A stretch of DNA of 64,000 nucleotides from Cyanophora paradoxa (Eukaryota > Glaucocystophyceae > Cyanophorales > Cyanophoraceae), in assembly GCA_004431415.1 (NCBI GenBank), contig QPMI01000044.1, positions 480,321-544,320 on the forward strand, given 5' to 3'. The position numbers and the translations under genes are program-made. A model generated the notes under the pieces. That model ran no database searches, had not been told where the DNA came from, and worked only from the letters and a program-made list of their open reading frames with translations. Of the stretch, positions 10,701-25,700 are shown piece by piece (the first letter of the stretch is position 1; the number at the start of each line of letters is the position of its first letter).

Positions 10701-13700
10701 GCGTTCTGCTCTCTGGACAACTCCGCACCAGGTAAAGGCGCTGATTCGCGACCTCCTCCGTGCGTATTTCCTGCCGAGTCATTCAATTCATGGCATTCGA
10801 CCGATGCAACTCCAGACCACGCATGCGCACGGGCCGGAGGATGGTGGCCGAATTTGTGTCGTATCTGCGCGTGCGAATCGCATCGTTTCGAAGAACATGT
10901 CATGCATTTTAAATCACAAAATGTCCAGATTATAAATAAGAGAATTCCGCACGTCACGCTCTCGCTTATGAATGTCATTTCGCTGTCCTCGCTTGTAATG
11001 CGCTTGAAGAAGTCTCCAGCAGCCAACAGCCTTCGCGTGCCCATCAGGCCCCGCCTCTGGGTCCCTCCTGGCTGCGCAGGCTCCGCTCCTGCTGCCTCGC
11101 GGCCGGCGGCGAGGGCTTCAGTGATGGTCTGCGATATGAGCTTCTTGAAATCCGATATGTCGATTGGCTCCGATGTCGCGATCGGGCACAGCTGCGTCGA
11201 CGAGCACGGCGTGCAGGCCGTGGACCCCGCGGCAGCCGCAAACGTGCCGGACGGGCTGCACAATCCCGAGTTCGAATTCGCGCAGTAATATCCATGAGCT
11301 GGAAAGCAAAGCGCTGCACGGACCAGGGCTCGCAGTAGGCCAGCGTCGCGTTTCGGAAGGTGCCTTTCGCACAGACCTGCCGTTGCTATGTTGGCAGCGG
11401 AGAGACGGAAACGAGTCGAGCACCAGCGCACCTCGCAGAACGTCTGAGACTCGTCCGACTGAGTGAAAAAATAATGACGCTCGTCAGCGAAACGAATGGA
11501 CAGACAGACACTGAGAGGCAATGCGACCCACCACAGTGCCCTCCAAACTGCGCAAAGCATCAGCTTGTGAACGAAACGCGGTCGAAAGCAAAGCAGGCTC
11601 GAAGCCCACCAGGACATACATCCCGTGGAGCCCGCTTGCGAGATCGTGTTCACGGGGCACGGCAGGCAGACGTCGCTGTTCGCAGGCAGGTACGTGGAAG
11701 AGGGGCACGGGATACAGCGCGTGCGGCTGTCGTCCGAGATCGATCCGGCAGCACAGCGGGTGCAAGTGGCATCTGCGGCGCAGATTCAGGATTGCGTCCA
11801 AGCAGCTTAATGGCGGTCTGGAAGAGCGGACCGCCAGCGCGTGAGGTAGTCAGAGGCGGGCACGGCTCACAAACGCCCTTGCTGGGGTACGTTCCAGCCT
11901 CGCAATCTGCAACAGAAAGTTCGGGTGTCGAGATGATTGCCGAATATTAATTCGAAGAATTGTAAGCAACAGCTTCTCACCCCTGCAGTCCGCGCGGTCT
12001 TCGCGTGGCACCTTTCCCGACGGGCTGCTCTCAATGTGATCAGAATGGAGGCGATATCATTGAAAGAATTCATGCATGAAGTTCGTAGAGACTTTCATGA
12101 GACGCACCACTGCTCGCACTCGCCGTTGCCTGGGGCCCGCGAGACGGTTCCAGGGCCACAGGGAATGCACCCAGTGCTGTTGCTGTCTATCGGCCTGTAG
12201 AAACCCTGCGGAACAAAGTACGATGTTACTTTAGCAGCCCTGCGCGCTGGATAATTTTGGGGCCGAACCAGCGCGCAGGGCTCGCAGACGCGGCGGTTCG
12301 CCGACGAAGTGTACCCCGCTCCGCACGGGCTACACTCGAATGCCGTTCCTGGATCGGGTGCAATAAAGGTCTCGGGACACTTGAGCACGCCAAGTCAGTT
12401 TATGTCACTGGAAAATTAGAACGAGAGCAATGCACACCCGTAAGCAGGTCTGCGTGCCCTCTGGCATGAATGTGCCTGGCGTGCACGGTATGCACTCGCT
12501 GGAATCTTCGGAGGCGTACGAGCCGGGCTGGCATGGCCGACACGCCTGCGAGCCCACTGGCGCCCAGGTCCCGATCCGGCACGGCAGGCAGATGTTCATG
12601 TTCCGAGGCTTGAACGTGCCCGCTTGGCATGGATTGCAGCGCGTGCTGTAGCCGGGCGCGTTGGTTGCAAACAATTGGGAGGCGGTTGATCGCAAACGAG
12701 ATTAGAAAGCGAGCAATCTCCGCTTACCGGTCGGCGTTGGAGATCTCGCCAGGAGCACACGCTGTGCACGCGACAAGGCCTCGCTCCTCTGCGATTGTTC
12801 CCTCCTCGCAGAGCCGGCAGGTCCGCGTGCCGTTGGCCTCCATATATCCAGCGGGGCACGGAACGCAGGTCACGCGATCGTCGGAGGACTGTGTCCCCGG
12901 AGGGCTGCAAGACAAGTTCGAGATATTGCTGCACGCAAAGGCATGGCAGGAAGAGAGGGTGCATGCAAACCACAGATCGCATTCGGCACGGCCAGGCGCG
13001 TTGGAGTAATAACCATTCGAACAAGAGAGGCAGGAACTGCTGTTTGCAGGCCTCGCTGTACCGCTCGGGCACGGCGTGCACTCCTGGTGTGTCTCGTCCG
13101 CAACGGACCCGGGCTCGCTGTGCAAATGCGTAAGTGATATAGCAATAAACAGTGCAAAGAAGACAAACAGTTTCATGGCTCACCATTCCTGGCAGGAGAC
13201 CATTCCCAGAAGAGGGGCGTACATATTTCCGATGCAATCGCGGCAGCGCCACTCCTTCTCATACGTGCCCCGAGGGCACGAGAGGCACGTTGCGAGGTCG
13301 TCGCTCGGGACCGCGCCCCTCGCGCAGACTGTGTAGTTCCTCGAAGCGACCGGGGCCACTGACCCCACCGGCACTCGCTGGCATGACACCATCGGCGCGT
13401 GCCTGTAGTAGCCCACCATGCACGCTGCTCACGCTCGCCGTCAGCGTGCACTCATATGCATTCTCCGTACAGAATGCAACGCACGCGTGCAGCTCTGTTT
13501 GTCCGCCGCGGCCTCGTAGCCCTCCGGGCACGTCTCGCACTGGTCCTTCCCGGGGTCGGACGTGATCGTGTTCGGCGGGCACGGCAGGCACTGGTCATCC
13601 AGCTGGTAGCTCCCTGCGAATTCGAAAGCAGCCCATGGCGTTAACGAAAATGCATGCAAGAGCAGTTGCTCGCTCACCGCCTCGGCATGGCGTGCACGTG

Positions 13701-16700
13701 GCTTTCGTGCCATCAGGGACAAAGCCAGGTAGACAGACCGTGTAGTTGGAAGAGCCGATGCGGGCAACAGCCCGGACAGACACGGCTTCGCAATAAGCCA
13801 TCGCTCCATGTCGGTAGGTGCCTGTCGGAATCACGAAGGATGTCAATAATTCATAACATACACAGAAACCCAGATGAAAAAGACTGCATGACCAGCTGGG
13901 CAGTCGAAGCACAGGCGCAGGTCCGCTGAAGCGTACTTGCCGTCCGGGCACGCCGTGCAGTTTGAAGACGCCTCGAAAGGGGCGACCTCGTTCTGCACGC
14001 ACGGAAGGCACTCCCCAGCGCGCCCGTATTCCGCGGTTCCGCCACGGCATGGAAGGCAGGCCTGCAGAAATACCCGCGGTGGGCGATAAGTTAGATTATG
14101 GCAACACTAATTCTGAAAATGGGGGAAGAACCTTTCTATCAGGCGGTGAGACGTAGCCAGGACCGCACTTTTCGCAGCCCTTCCCATCCGGGGATGCGTA
14201 ATCTATTAGGAAACCGTTATTCAAGAGAATATGACTTCCGTGCGCATATAAGTCGCTGACCTTCATCGCACGGCAAACAGACGGCCTCGTTCGGCGGAGC
14301 GCCGAAACCCGGGCGGCACCACGTGCATCCGTCCTGCTTGTCCGTCGTGACTTGTCCCTGCCCACGGGTGAGCGTTTTGATTTCTATGCAAGCAAAGAAA
14401 TATGCGACTACCGGTGGGCACGTATTGCAGGGACCAAATCGCCCCTCCTCGGCCCAAGTGCCGGGGGGGCACGCCTCGCACGGCCAGAGCTCCGAGGGCT
14501 GATGCGTCCCCGCCGCGCTGCGGGTGTGCAGTCGACGTCGTGAGTACATTTGAAGACCGAAAACCTATATATGAATTCGCGGGACGACTCACCATGGCGC
14601 GCAGTTTGACAAGTCTGGCGTGGGGTACGACCCCTTCGAGCCTGGGATGCACTAAGCCGCCGATAGCAATCAAATGCGCACATTAGAGAGAAGACGCACA
14701 GCTCGAGCACGAATCAAGCGCGCCGTAACCGCTGTACTTGTTCGAAGGACATGAAACGCATGCGAGAGGCGCTCTCTGAAGATATGTGCCGGGGAAGCTG
14801 AAGGGGGAATGTCAACCGCACTTGCAGAAGCGCCGAAATACGGAATGTAAATAATCACAAACCACGGCACACACTGGAACGTCCATTTAGCCTAATAAAG
14901 GATAGCGGATCAGTACGACAAAGCCATTGTCGGATTTCATTCTGTAATCTAGCGTTATTCTCAACGCACAGAGGGGGTAAAAAGATTCTCAGCGCAAGGT
15001 GTGCACGGGTCGCCCGCCTTCATGGCAAAAGTGTGCTGTGGGCAGTCTGCCGAGAGCGATTGAGCGTGACAATCAGGACGCAAGCTCAGTGCACAGCTGG
15101 GCACTGCGCACCGTAACAAGCCGAAGCACCGAGGTCCGAAGACGTTCCAGCGCTGCACTTGGTGCATTCCGTGGCCCCCGCCCCGCTGAATGTCCCATTC
15201 GGGCAGCTGCCGCGGAAATCAAAGCGGAGTCAGAGCGCGGCCGACGAGCCAGTCACAGTCAGGGTGCAGGGGCCCGGCGGCCGGCGCACAGTTCGGCGTC
15301 TTCATCAAGTAGGAGGCCTTCGCGCGGCGAGTAGCGGCCTGGAGCGAACGCAACCTGAGTCAGCCAGCACGCAAGGCAACGCAAGGGCCATTTTAGTCAA
15401 ACTAAAGCACCGGCCGACACGTCGATGCAAAGATCTGCAATGGCAACGGAACGGTTGAAGAGGGCAGCCTGGAGAGGATTAGGCGAGCTGAGCCAGCCCT
15501 TCGCCGCGGCAAATCCCTCACCTCCCAGTTCCACCTGGTTCCTGGTTTGCATCGCGAGTGCAGTTTGACCACGTATGCCGGCTCGGAAACGACGAAAACC
15601 ACCTGACCACCGACTCAGTCTTTAATAATTTGCGAAAATGTTGTATGAACACTGATCATAGGCCGAACCCAAGGGAGTTCGGAAAAAGGGACGCTTGGGT
15701 CGTTCTCAAACATCCGGCCGCTGGAGTAGTCGTCGACGACTGTTGCGTACAATACGTTTGCCTGAATGACACGTCAGTCGCAATCGATTGGGGCGGGCCA
15801 TGGAGAAGCCGCAAACCGGGAAGTTTGACACGATCGTGGTCACTTTCACGGTCGCATTGCTGAACGGCCCACTAGCATCGATATCTACGTTCTCAAGGCG
15901 GATGAGCCGCGAGCCCGGGGCTCTCTCAGCAGCCCTCTTCATTCGGCGGCTGTGCACGTATTGCGGCCGCGTCTCTCGGTCCGACGCGAACGTAAAGACA
16001 CGCGTGTTTGCCTGCGTGTGAACCTCCTGCACGACGCTGCAGCGAGAAGTTCCTTGAATCGTACGAATCACGAAACAGGCTGCGGGCGGAACGCGCACTA
16101 CAAATTTCCGTCCTTGTATACAGCGGCCGCCACCTGAGACGTTGCGTGTTTCAGCTTGCGGCATGCGAAGCTCAACGATCGGGTGACAAGCATACCGAGG
16201 TCCACTCCTGCCTCGTGCCGCGCCAGTCCACGGTCTTGTAAATCTGAATGCTGCCGTCGATGTTTGCTGCCGGGGCGGCCATCCCGCTCTGGAAGGCGTT
16301 TGCCTTGCGGACGCGAGTGACGCGATCGCCGGTGACCCAGAAGCTGTACTTCGAGTTGGGCGGGTCGACCCAGCGGCCCTCGAGATACCCGTGGCCGTAT
16401 CCAGCGTGGAGCGGGCGCTCGTTTTGAACCTGCTCGCCCGGTCAAAGCATGATCCTCCCCTCGCAAATTCTTAAGCAAATGAGCACAATCCAGTGGTCTG
16501 CGAGCGCAAGCTGCTCGGAGCGGAGGACCCGCGGTGCCGTGTGCGTGAAGGCGGCGGTGCGGTACGTGGGAGGTGCAGGGAAGGAGGGGTTGAAGCTCCG
16601 CACGCCGACGGGCGCATCGGAAAAGCGCGACGGGTCGACTTCCCACGTGAACATGGCAATCACGTGTGCGACAGTGCGCGCTCTGCAGATGCCCGAGACA

Positions 16701-19700
16701 AGCAAAACGGGGCATGCCCCAGCGACCGATGCGGTGGGGAAGAACGGAATCCTGAGGCGAGTTGAATACCGAAAGAGGGCAAGGTGGACGCGCATATCGT
16801 CGAGGCTCACCGAACGATGGCGTGGTACAGGATCGGTCCTCCGTCAGCAATGCGTCCGTCGGTGTGCATAGTCTGCACCGAAGCCCCCACAGGGAACGAG
16901 TCGGCAAAGAAGGCGCCGTTCTCTTGCGGCCATCTGAGGCAGGCGGTCAATCGGATGGCGACTTATCATGAGTGAGAGCGAGCGGCTACTAAAGACGCAC
17001 GGGACGCTCTTGTAGACCGACTCGGCGGAGGTGGTGAAGCCGGCGGGCGCGAGCGACGCCAGGTCGAACTTGAGCAGAGCAATGCCCAGCGGCAGAGAGC
17101 AGACTTTGAGGAGCGGCATGACGGAGGGCCCGCCGCTGTTCCGGAGCGCGGCAAAGGAAGAGAAGAAAGCAACCCCGCGCTGCCAGAACTGGAAGAACTG
17201 GAGAAAATGTCAGCATGCGCACAGAACAAGAAGGTTAATTATGAAACATCAAAACAATCAGGCCCACCCGCAACTCCTGCAAGAGGAGCGCGTTGAACGA
17301 CGTCATGTCGGGATACGCCCGCCTGACGTCGCTTGCAGTCTCGTTGCCCTCGAACGTACGGTCGGACGGTTCGGCATCGTAGAAGTCCAGGCAGTTCGTG
17401 GCGCCTGCTCTCAGTCATTATTAGTGTTCAAATGCACAGGAAATGTAAAACCCGGATTCGAAGGGAGCGCACCGTAGAAGAAGTGGCTTCCGAAGGCCAC
17501 TGAAGACGACGTCTCGGCGCCTGGAGTGGCCCACGCGAAGCCAAAGAGCTCTGGCTGGAGGCGGAAGTGGCGAGAGCGGTGCTCGGTGATATTCGCATTG
17601 CTTCCCGTCGGCTGAGAATTAAACAAATGAGATTTCTCCGAACATGAACGCTTCGAAATCCATTACGCCTTACCGAAATGGAGAATAGGTTCATATTCCC
17701 AAGCATTCCAGCCCAGTTGTACCTGCATCGAATTAAGATGCACCACTTGAGCAGCGATTGAAAAACGCTGAGCACTCTTCCGTGGGGCTCGCGGAAGCAA
17801 GGCCCGAAACCTTCAGAGGGGCTCAGCGAATGTACGGACAGGCTCGATCGACGCGATCAGCCGTATGAAATGCACGCACCGCTTCGTAGAAAGTTCGCTC
17901 GTAGGCGGCGTAGAAATGGCGGAAGTCGTGAGTCCACGCGGCGGCCGCGCTCATGAAGTCGTAGGGTCTGGCGCCCGAGCACAGGCCCGCCGGCCAGCTC
18001 CGAATGGGCCCGTAGGGGGCCGTCGCGCAGCCGCCGAACGCGTAGGTCGCCCACCGTTGCGCGGCGTACGAGTAGCAGCCGAACCCAGCGCAGTCGGAGG
18101 GAGGGCGCAAGACGGCCGCGACGGTCGAGCCGACGAGATCGCTTGCGTTTGCGTACGCTTGGGATGTCCAAGGCCAGTTGCTCTGGTACCGGATAATTAT
18201 AAGCAATAGCAAATCTGGTATAATTCATGGGAAAATAATTTCGAGCCTGGAATGCCATGAGGTTAGCAGGGGCGAAGCGGGCATCGCAGTCCTTGGCCGG
18301 CCACTGAGATACAAGATCACGCGAAATTCAAAATTCCTATCGAAGCCATGTCGTTACCGGAGTCATGGCTGAATACGCGAAATCGGTGGGCTTGGCATCC
18401 CCCAGCAGCTAATTATAAAGCAAAAGAGATTAGAGCCACGAAAGCACAAAACCTCAGCGACACTTAGAAGTTCGAGGGCGCACATTGGCGAGCCGTTGAA
18501 CGAAGGAGCAGCGGTTGCTGTCGAGATCGAAGTCGCAGTACGAGTATTCCGACGTGGTGCGCGTGATAAATCCGAGGCGATGAGACGCGGGCCTCTGGCC
18601 CACGAGATAGTTCGCGAGCGGAACTGCGAACACGATTCGAACGCTCTCCTGCGGATCGACCACGTTCCCTGCAAAAGATCTCACAAATTGCACTCCGGCA
18701 GAGGCACTACATCGCACTCTAGATCTGGCGGCACTGCGCACCAACGCGAGAAAAGGCGTTGCTCGCGCCCGTCTTCCCCGAAGGAAGAAGCGCATTCTGT
18801 GCTGCGATGGAGTTGCCCTGAATGTAAATACAGTCAGATCGTTTTGGAGCGTGCACGACTTGAAGAACTGTTGAGCACCGGGGGGACTGTGGCGTTGAAG
18901 GCGGCGGACGGGGGGGACACCTCGCCACTGCGGCCTCGCGCTTTCACTGAGCAGGAAACGACGTACGATCCGCCATAGGAGAGCTCCACCGAGACAGACA
19001 CAGCGGCACCAGCCGCGTCCGCGTCGGTCACAGAAGCTGACCCCGCATAGCCTCCCGTCGGGGCGCCTGGCGCGTCGCAAGCCGCGTCGAGAGTCGCGAT
19101 CCCGACGCCAGCAGTGAAGTTAGCTGTCAGAAGAACCGTCATCGGGCCCGTGGAAATCGCCGACAAGACAAGTGGTGCAGGAAGAACGCTGAGACACGAG
19201 ATAAGATTTGCGTCTCCAACGAGTTTCGACGCAGGAAGCTCGCTGGTCGTGCTGAGCACTGTTCGATTTATCTGAGGTCATGTGGCTGTGAGACTTTGCA
19301 GAGCGATCACACGGCCTGAAGTTTTTCGTATTCGAATTCGCTTTCGAACCGGACAGTCGGAGAACATGTACTCGACGATGATGGGCGCCGGCCCGGCCAG
19401 CGGGGCGCTCGCGCTAGCGTACGCGAGACGGACTTGGCTCGCGGAGAGCTCCGAGCTGTAGACGCGGAAGGCTGCGCAAATGAACGCGTCAGGGCGCGAC
19501 CTGGAATTGTTCTCTACTGGAGTATTCACCACCGATGGTAGCGTCCTGGATGTAGGGATCTATATATTGCTGCGTAAAGACGGAGACTGTTCGCCGCAGC
19601 AGCGATCGATGCCAACGGCCGCGGATTGTGAAAAACGACCTCACCGGGTAGCTATAGAATGACTTCCCAACAAACGCCATGGATCTCCGAATAGACGCAA

Positions 19701-22700
19701 GAGCCGGTACTGACTGTGTAGCGACGAGCAAGCCGTTCTTGTACGCCTGTGCAGTGCACTGTCCGCCGCTGGGGGCGCTGTACGTGACGACGAGGTGCGT
19801 CCAACGCTCGAGCTGTCAGAGAAACTTCGTCAAAATTGCTTATCATTGACGTTTCACTCATATATCGGAGGCAAAGCGGCCGGACCGGAATGTATGACGT
19901 CCCATAAGCAGCGCGGAGGGCTTGCCCGCCTTCAGTAGATGTGACAATGTTTTGTATCACCGAGTATCCATCGGGGCCTTGGCACGAGCAGCTCGCGTGA
20001 TTGCACGGACACATGTACCAGTACTGTGTGAGATGTCAATTCAATATAACGGGGGGCCGGAAAGCCTGCGCGGACCGTTGAGTCGTGTGGGTTCACACCC
20101 GACATGGGAGTGGGCTGCGTGAAATCGACCCATCGGGTTGAACCCGCCGGCATTGAGTTCGGATATATCCAAGACTATAAAGCGTCAAAAGATGCAAGTA
20201 CGATTTTTCGACACCGGAACAGAATGGCTCACTTCAATAGAGAAAGGACAAACCAGAGTTCGGCTCGCGAAGAAGTCGCTCATATCCAGATACCTCTGGG
20301 CAAAGGCCCCTCCCGCTGTGCCGAAACGAAGTCCTGGAGGCCGCGTGAATGCAAAGCGAATCGCGTTCGACATCCGGGCTGAATAGACCTAGATCAGCGG
20401 CCGGAGGGGGGCAGGCCATGGCAATGTCGCCGACAAACTTGCCGGAGCGCCCCCGCCCGCTCGAGTCGGGCACGTCCATGCCGGACAGGGTGCCTTCGAG
20501 CTGTGCGCGTGCGTACGGAAGCAGAAATCAGCCGAAATTGCCCGCACCTCGTGGAGCTCACCCAAACCAAGCTCACCGTGCTCCCACAGCTGTCCAGCTT
20601 GTAGTGCAGCTCGACGGGCGCGGCCGGCTGCCTGCCCATGAAGGCCTCCATGACTTGGTCGGCCGTCAGCGCCGCCGAGTGGATTCGGAACCCTTCCAGC
20701 GATAAAATTTAAAGATTGGAATGCGAGGAAAGTGCACCAGTAGAAAGCGCACCAGAGTAGTACACGTCAGATGGCGACTCCGGTCCCCAATGGCTACGCC
20801 CGATGTACTGGAGGGGCCTGAAAGCGTTTGGTAAGAGGAAAACGAGGAAATTGGAATTGAAGGAAAGAAAAGCGCGCGGATGGGAGGAAACGAATCTGAG
20901 AAGAACGGATATGAAAGCGCACCTTTCAATATTCGCAATCGAGGCTCCAGCAGCCCCAGCCTGTCCCGTTTTCAAATGTGGCACAAGGCTGCCGTTGTGG
21001 TACATGCGGAATTCATCTTTCGTGAAGACAAAAGTCACGTGGTGCCACTGATTGTCTTTGGGGATGCTGTAGTCGTCTCGAAAAGCCACAGTTTCGTAGT
21101 ACAACGATGATGGTGTGTAAAGAAGGATCACTGTGGCCAAGCCTGTTGCGCCTTGCTTGCTCTGCGATCCGCAACCCTTAGCGATGCATATGGATCCAGC
21201 CACACACTATACAGGCACTAAGCACATGGCATGTGTCGTAGGCTGTAACTCCTCCAGGCGGACACCAGGCAATCACCTGCAACCGCGTCCGGTTTCGACG
21301 ACACAGCTACAAGATACAGATTGAACTCTGGCGTACAATGTTACTGCAATTGGCGCCGCAGGCAAAATCTGATTGCAATTGTTGAGGTTAGAGTACGAAG
21401 CTAGCGTAATATAATCGATTGCAACGTGAAGCTTAAGATAGCTAGACAAACGGCAGTACCGATGATACGGTCCCAACTGATAATTGGTGCCTGCCTTGGA
21501 ATTCGGACCCTGCGCAATCGTCTCGGCGATGTGTGCCAGAGAACAACTCGCGATCGGAATCGCACCATAGGTCGAGCGAAAATGGAGTACCCAGCGCGAA
21601 TTTGGGAGCCTCAATGTATCTGTGCTTCGAAGAGGGGATGCCACCAATTTCGCTCGTCCCGAAGTATGCACCTTTGCGCAAAATTCAAGGGGCTCAAAAG
21701 CCGATAGCCGATATATATAGGCGGATGAGGGGGCACCAGCGGCGGGCACGGAGCACTGCACAGACGGGCCGAGGTCCCCGTACATCGTTCCCGGCCGTCC
21801 TTTGCCCGAGTAGTCCACCGCCTGGAGCGATCTCGTGAGTGCTGCCTCGGCGCTTTTCAGGGACGACGCCAGTGGCGCCCGCACGCACCGTGCCGCCGCA
21901 CGTGTCGAACTTGTAGTGCAGCTCGAGAGGGGGCCGGTCTCGGGGCACGGTGCCTTGCGCCACGTTGGCGACCTGGGCAGCCGAGAGCGCCGCAGAGTAC
22001 ACCCGGAAGTCCGCGAGCTCGACACCATATGCGTACGGCCCCGAGCCGGCCGGCCAGCCGGCGCCGACGTAGTGCGTGATCCGGGTCCGCTTGGGAACTG
22101 TGCCCGTCCCGGGTGTGAAGCTCGAAGCCCGTGCGTTGGGACGGGTGACGCCGTCGAGGTACGCGTAGTAAGAGTCTGAGGTCAGCACCAGCGTGACGTG
22201 GTGCCAGGAACTGTCCGCTGGGATGCTGTCGTTTGCAAGGAAGAGGGGCAGTCGCTGCTTCAGCTGCGTCCCGTCGTACACCGTCAGCAAAAGCGTCTCG
22301 TAGCCTGATGTCCTGTGTGGCTGCGCAAGATGTTCATGAGCAAGTTGAGAGAAGAATGTTAATGCTAATGTTAATGTGATGCGAGCGTGCGCTCGTACCT
22401 CGCAGTCCACATCGGAAGGGACTGCACCCGGGGGACCGCAGAAGCTCAGAATCTTCCGCCGCGCACAGTGTCAGACAGCCATCGCAGCGAGCGCGATGGG
22501 GCATGCACGATGTTGTCCGACCCAACTCCGCTGCCGAAATCAAATAGGCGCGAGAGAGTATTTGGGTTTGCCTGGCTCATGTTGATGCGAAGCCTGTGTG
22601 CACGCGAAGCCAGTTAATTGGTGTCATTGCTAAGACGTCCACAAAAAATATTAAAACGCGTTAACCAGAACGCAATCGTCAACGGCGCTCCCAGCTCAAT

Positions 22701-25700
22701 CGAAGGCGTTATCAGGAAGCGCTCGGTTTGTTCGATCGAGCTGCTTGGCAAGACCTTGGTTCCAAAGACCAACGCTGAGGCACATGTTAGAAGCGCTGAC
22801 TTTAAAACTTTGAGCAAGCGTGGATAGCAAATGCTCAAGAGCGCACATGTGGAAGGAAGCTCAGGTTTGAACTGACCAGTCCGCCGAAGCAAGTCAATTC
22901 AGAAACCGAAGAAAAGGTACGTTATTGAACATTTAAGCACCGGAAGAACCGTGGCATTGATGGCGGCAGACGGCGGGGATACCCCTGTGCGGCCCCGTGC
23001 TTTCACGTAGCAGGAGACGACGTACGATTCGCCGCGCGAGAGCTCCACTGAGACAGACACAGCGGCACCAGCCGCGTCCGCGTCGGTCACAGAAGCTGAC
23101 CCCGCATAGCCTCCCGTCGGGGCGCCTGGCGCGTCGCAAGCCGCGTCGAGAGTCGCGATCCCGACGCCAGCAGTGAAGTTAGCTGTCAGAAGAACCGTCA
23201 TCGGGCCCGTGGAAATCGCCGACAAGACAAGTGGTGCAGGAAGAACGCTGAGACACGAGATAAGATTTGCGTCTCCAACGAGTTTCGACGCAGGAAGCTC
23301 GCCGGTCGTGCTAAGCACTGTTCGATTCATCTGAGATCACGTGGCTGTGAGACTTTGCAGAGCGATTCCACGGCCTGAAGTTTTTCGTATTCGAATTCGC
23401 TTTCGAACCGGACAGTCGGAGAACATGTACTCGACGATGATGGGCGCCGGCCCGGCCAGCGGGGCGCTCGCGCTAGCGTACGCGAGACGGACTTGGCTCT
23501 CGGAGAGCTCCGAGCTGTAGACGCGGAAGGCTGCGCAAATGCATGCATCATGGACACGAGCTGAAATTGTGGTTTACTGGCATATTCACCGCCGATGGTT
23601 GCGTCCAGAATGTAGTAGGGATCCCACTGCGCAGAGACGGAGATTGTTCGTCACAGCAATCGTTTCCAACCGATTATGAAGAACAGCCTCACCGGGTAGA
23701 ATGACTTCCCAACAAACGCCTCGGATCTCCGAATAGATGCCAGAGCCGGTACTGACTGTGTAGCGACGAGCAAGCCGTTCTTGTACGCCTGTGCAGTGCA
23801 CTGTCCGCCGCTGGGGGCGCTGTACGTGACGACGAGGTGCGTCCAACGCTCGAGCTGTCAGAGAAACTTCGTCAAAATTGCTTATCATTGACGTTTCACT
23901 CATATATCGGAGGCAAAGCGGTCGGACCGGAATGTATGACGTCCCATAAGCAGCGCGGAGGCCTTGCACGAATTCAGTAGATGTGTGGATGTTCTGTATC
24001 ACCAAGTATCCATCGCGGCCTTGGCACGAGCAGCTCGCGTGATTGCACGGACACATGTACCAGTACTGCGTGAGATGTCAATTCAACATAACGGGGGGCC
24101 GGAAAGCCTACGCGGACCGCAGAGTCGTGTGGTTGCACGCCCGACATGGGAGTGGGCTGCGTGAAATCGACCCATCGGGTTGCATAACCCGGCATAGAGT
24201 TTGGATGGATCCAAGACTATAAAGCGTCAAAAGATGCAAGTACAATTTTTCGACACCGGAACAGAATGGCTCACTTCAATAGAGAAAGGACAAACCAGAG
24301 TTCGGCTCGCGAAGAAGTCGCTCATATCCAGATACCTCTGGGCAAAGGCCCCTCCCGCTGTGCCGAAACGAAGTCCTGGAGGCCGCGTGAATGCAAAGCG
24401 AATCGCGTTCGACATCCGGGCTGAATAGACCTAGATCAGCGGCCGGAGGGGGGCAGGCCATGGCAATGTCGCCGACAAACTTGCCGGAGCGCCCCCGCCC
24501 GCTCGAGTCGGGCACGTCCATGCCGGACAGGGTGCCTTCGAGCTGTGCGCGTGCGTACGGAAGCAGAAATCAGCCGAAATTGCCCGCACCTCGTGGAGCT
24601 CACCCAAACCAAGCTCACCGTGCTCCCACAGCTGTCCAGCTTGTAGTGCAGCTCGACGGGCGCGGCCGGCTGCCTGCCCATGAAGGCCTCCATGACTTGG
24701 TCGGCCGTCAGCGCCGCCGAGTGGATTCGGAACCCTTCCAGCGATATAGATTGGAATGCGAGGAAAGTGCACCAGTAGAAACGTAAAGCGCACCAGAGTA
24801 GTACACGTCAGATGGCGACTCCGGTCCCCAATGGCTACGCCCGATGTACTGGAGGGGCCTGAAATCGTTTGGTAAGAGGAAACCGAGGAAGTCGAAATTG
24901 TAGGAAAGAAAAGCGCGCGGATGGGAGGAAACGAATCTGAGAAGAACGGATGTGAAAGCGCACCTTTCAATATTCGCAATCGAGGCTCCAGCAGCCCCAG
25001 CCTGTCCCGTCTTTAAATGTGGCACAAGGCTGCCATTGTGGTACATGCGGAATTCATCTTTCGTGAAGACAAAAGTCACGTGGTGCCACTGATTGTCTTT
25101 GGGGATGCTGTAGTCGTCTCGAAAAGCCACAGTTTCGTAGTACAACGATGATGGTGTGTAAAGAAGGATCACTGTGGCCAAGCCTGTTGCGCCTTGCTTG
25201 CTCTGCGATCCGCAACCCTTAGCGATGCATATGGATCCAGCCACACACTATACAGGCACTAAGCACATGGCACGTGTCGTAGGCTGTAACTCCTCCAGGC
25301 GGACACCAGGCAATCACCTGCAACCGGGTCCGGTTTCGACGACACAGCTACAAGATACAGATTGAACTCTGGCGTACAATGTTATTGCAATTGGCGCCGC
25401 AGGCAAAATCTGATTGTTGAGGTTAGAGTACGAAGCTAGCGTAATATAATCGATTGCAACGTGAAGCTTAAGATAGCTAGACAAACGGCAGTACCGATGA
25501 TACGGCCCCAACTGGTAATTGGTGCCTGCCTTGGAATTCGGACCCTGCGCAATCGTCTCGGCGATGTGTGCCAGAGAACAACGCGCGATCGGAATCGCAC
25601 CATAGGTCGAGCGAAAATGGAGTACCCAGCGCGAATTTGGGAGCCTCAATGTGTCTGTGCTTCGAAGAGGGGATGCCACCAATTTCGCTCGTCCCGAAGT

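Noticed and set aside
13122-13176. Start of a separate secreted GCC protein (MKLFVFFALFIAISLTHL)
   Set aside because: The sequence lies within a canonical GT-AG intron; splicing it out joins two GCC exons in frame (SCQE then CEPGSVADETHQEC). The equivalent region in the third GCC copy (about 43.5 kb) is not hydrophobic. Kept only as a finding about a possible alternative start.
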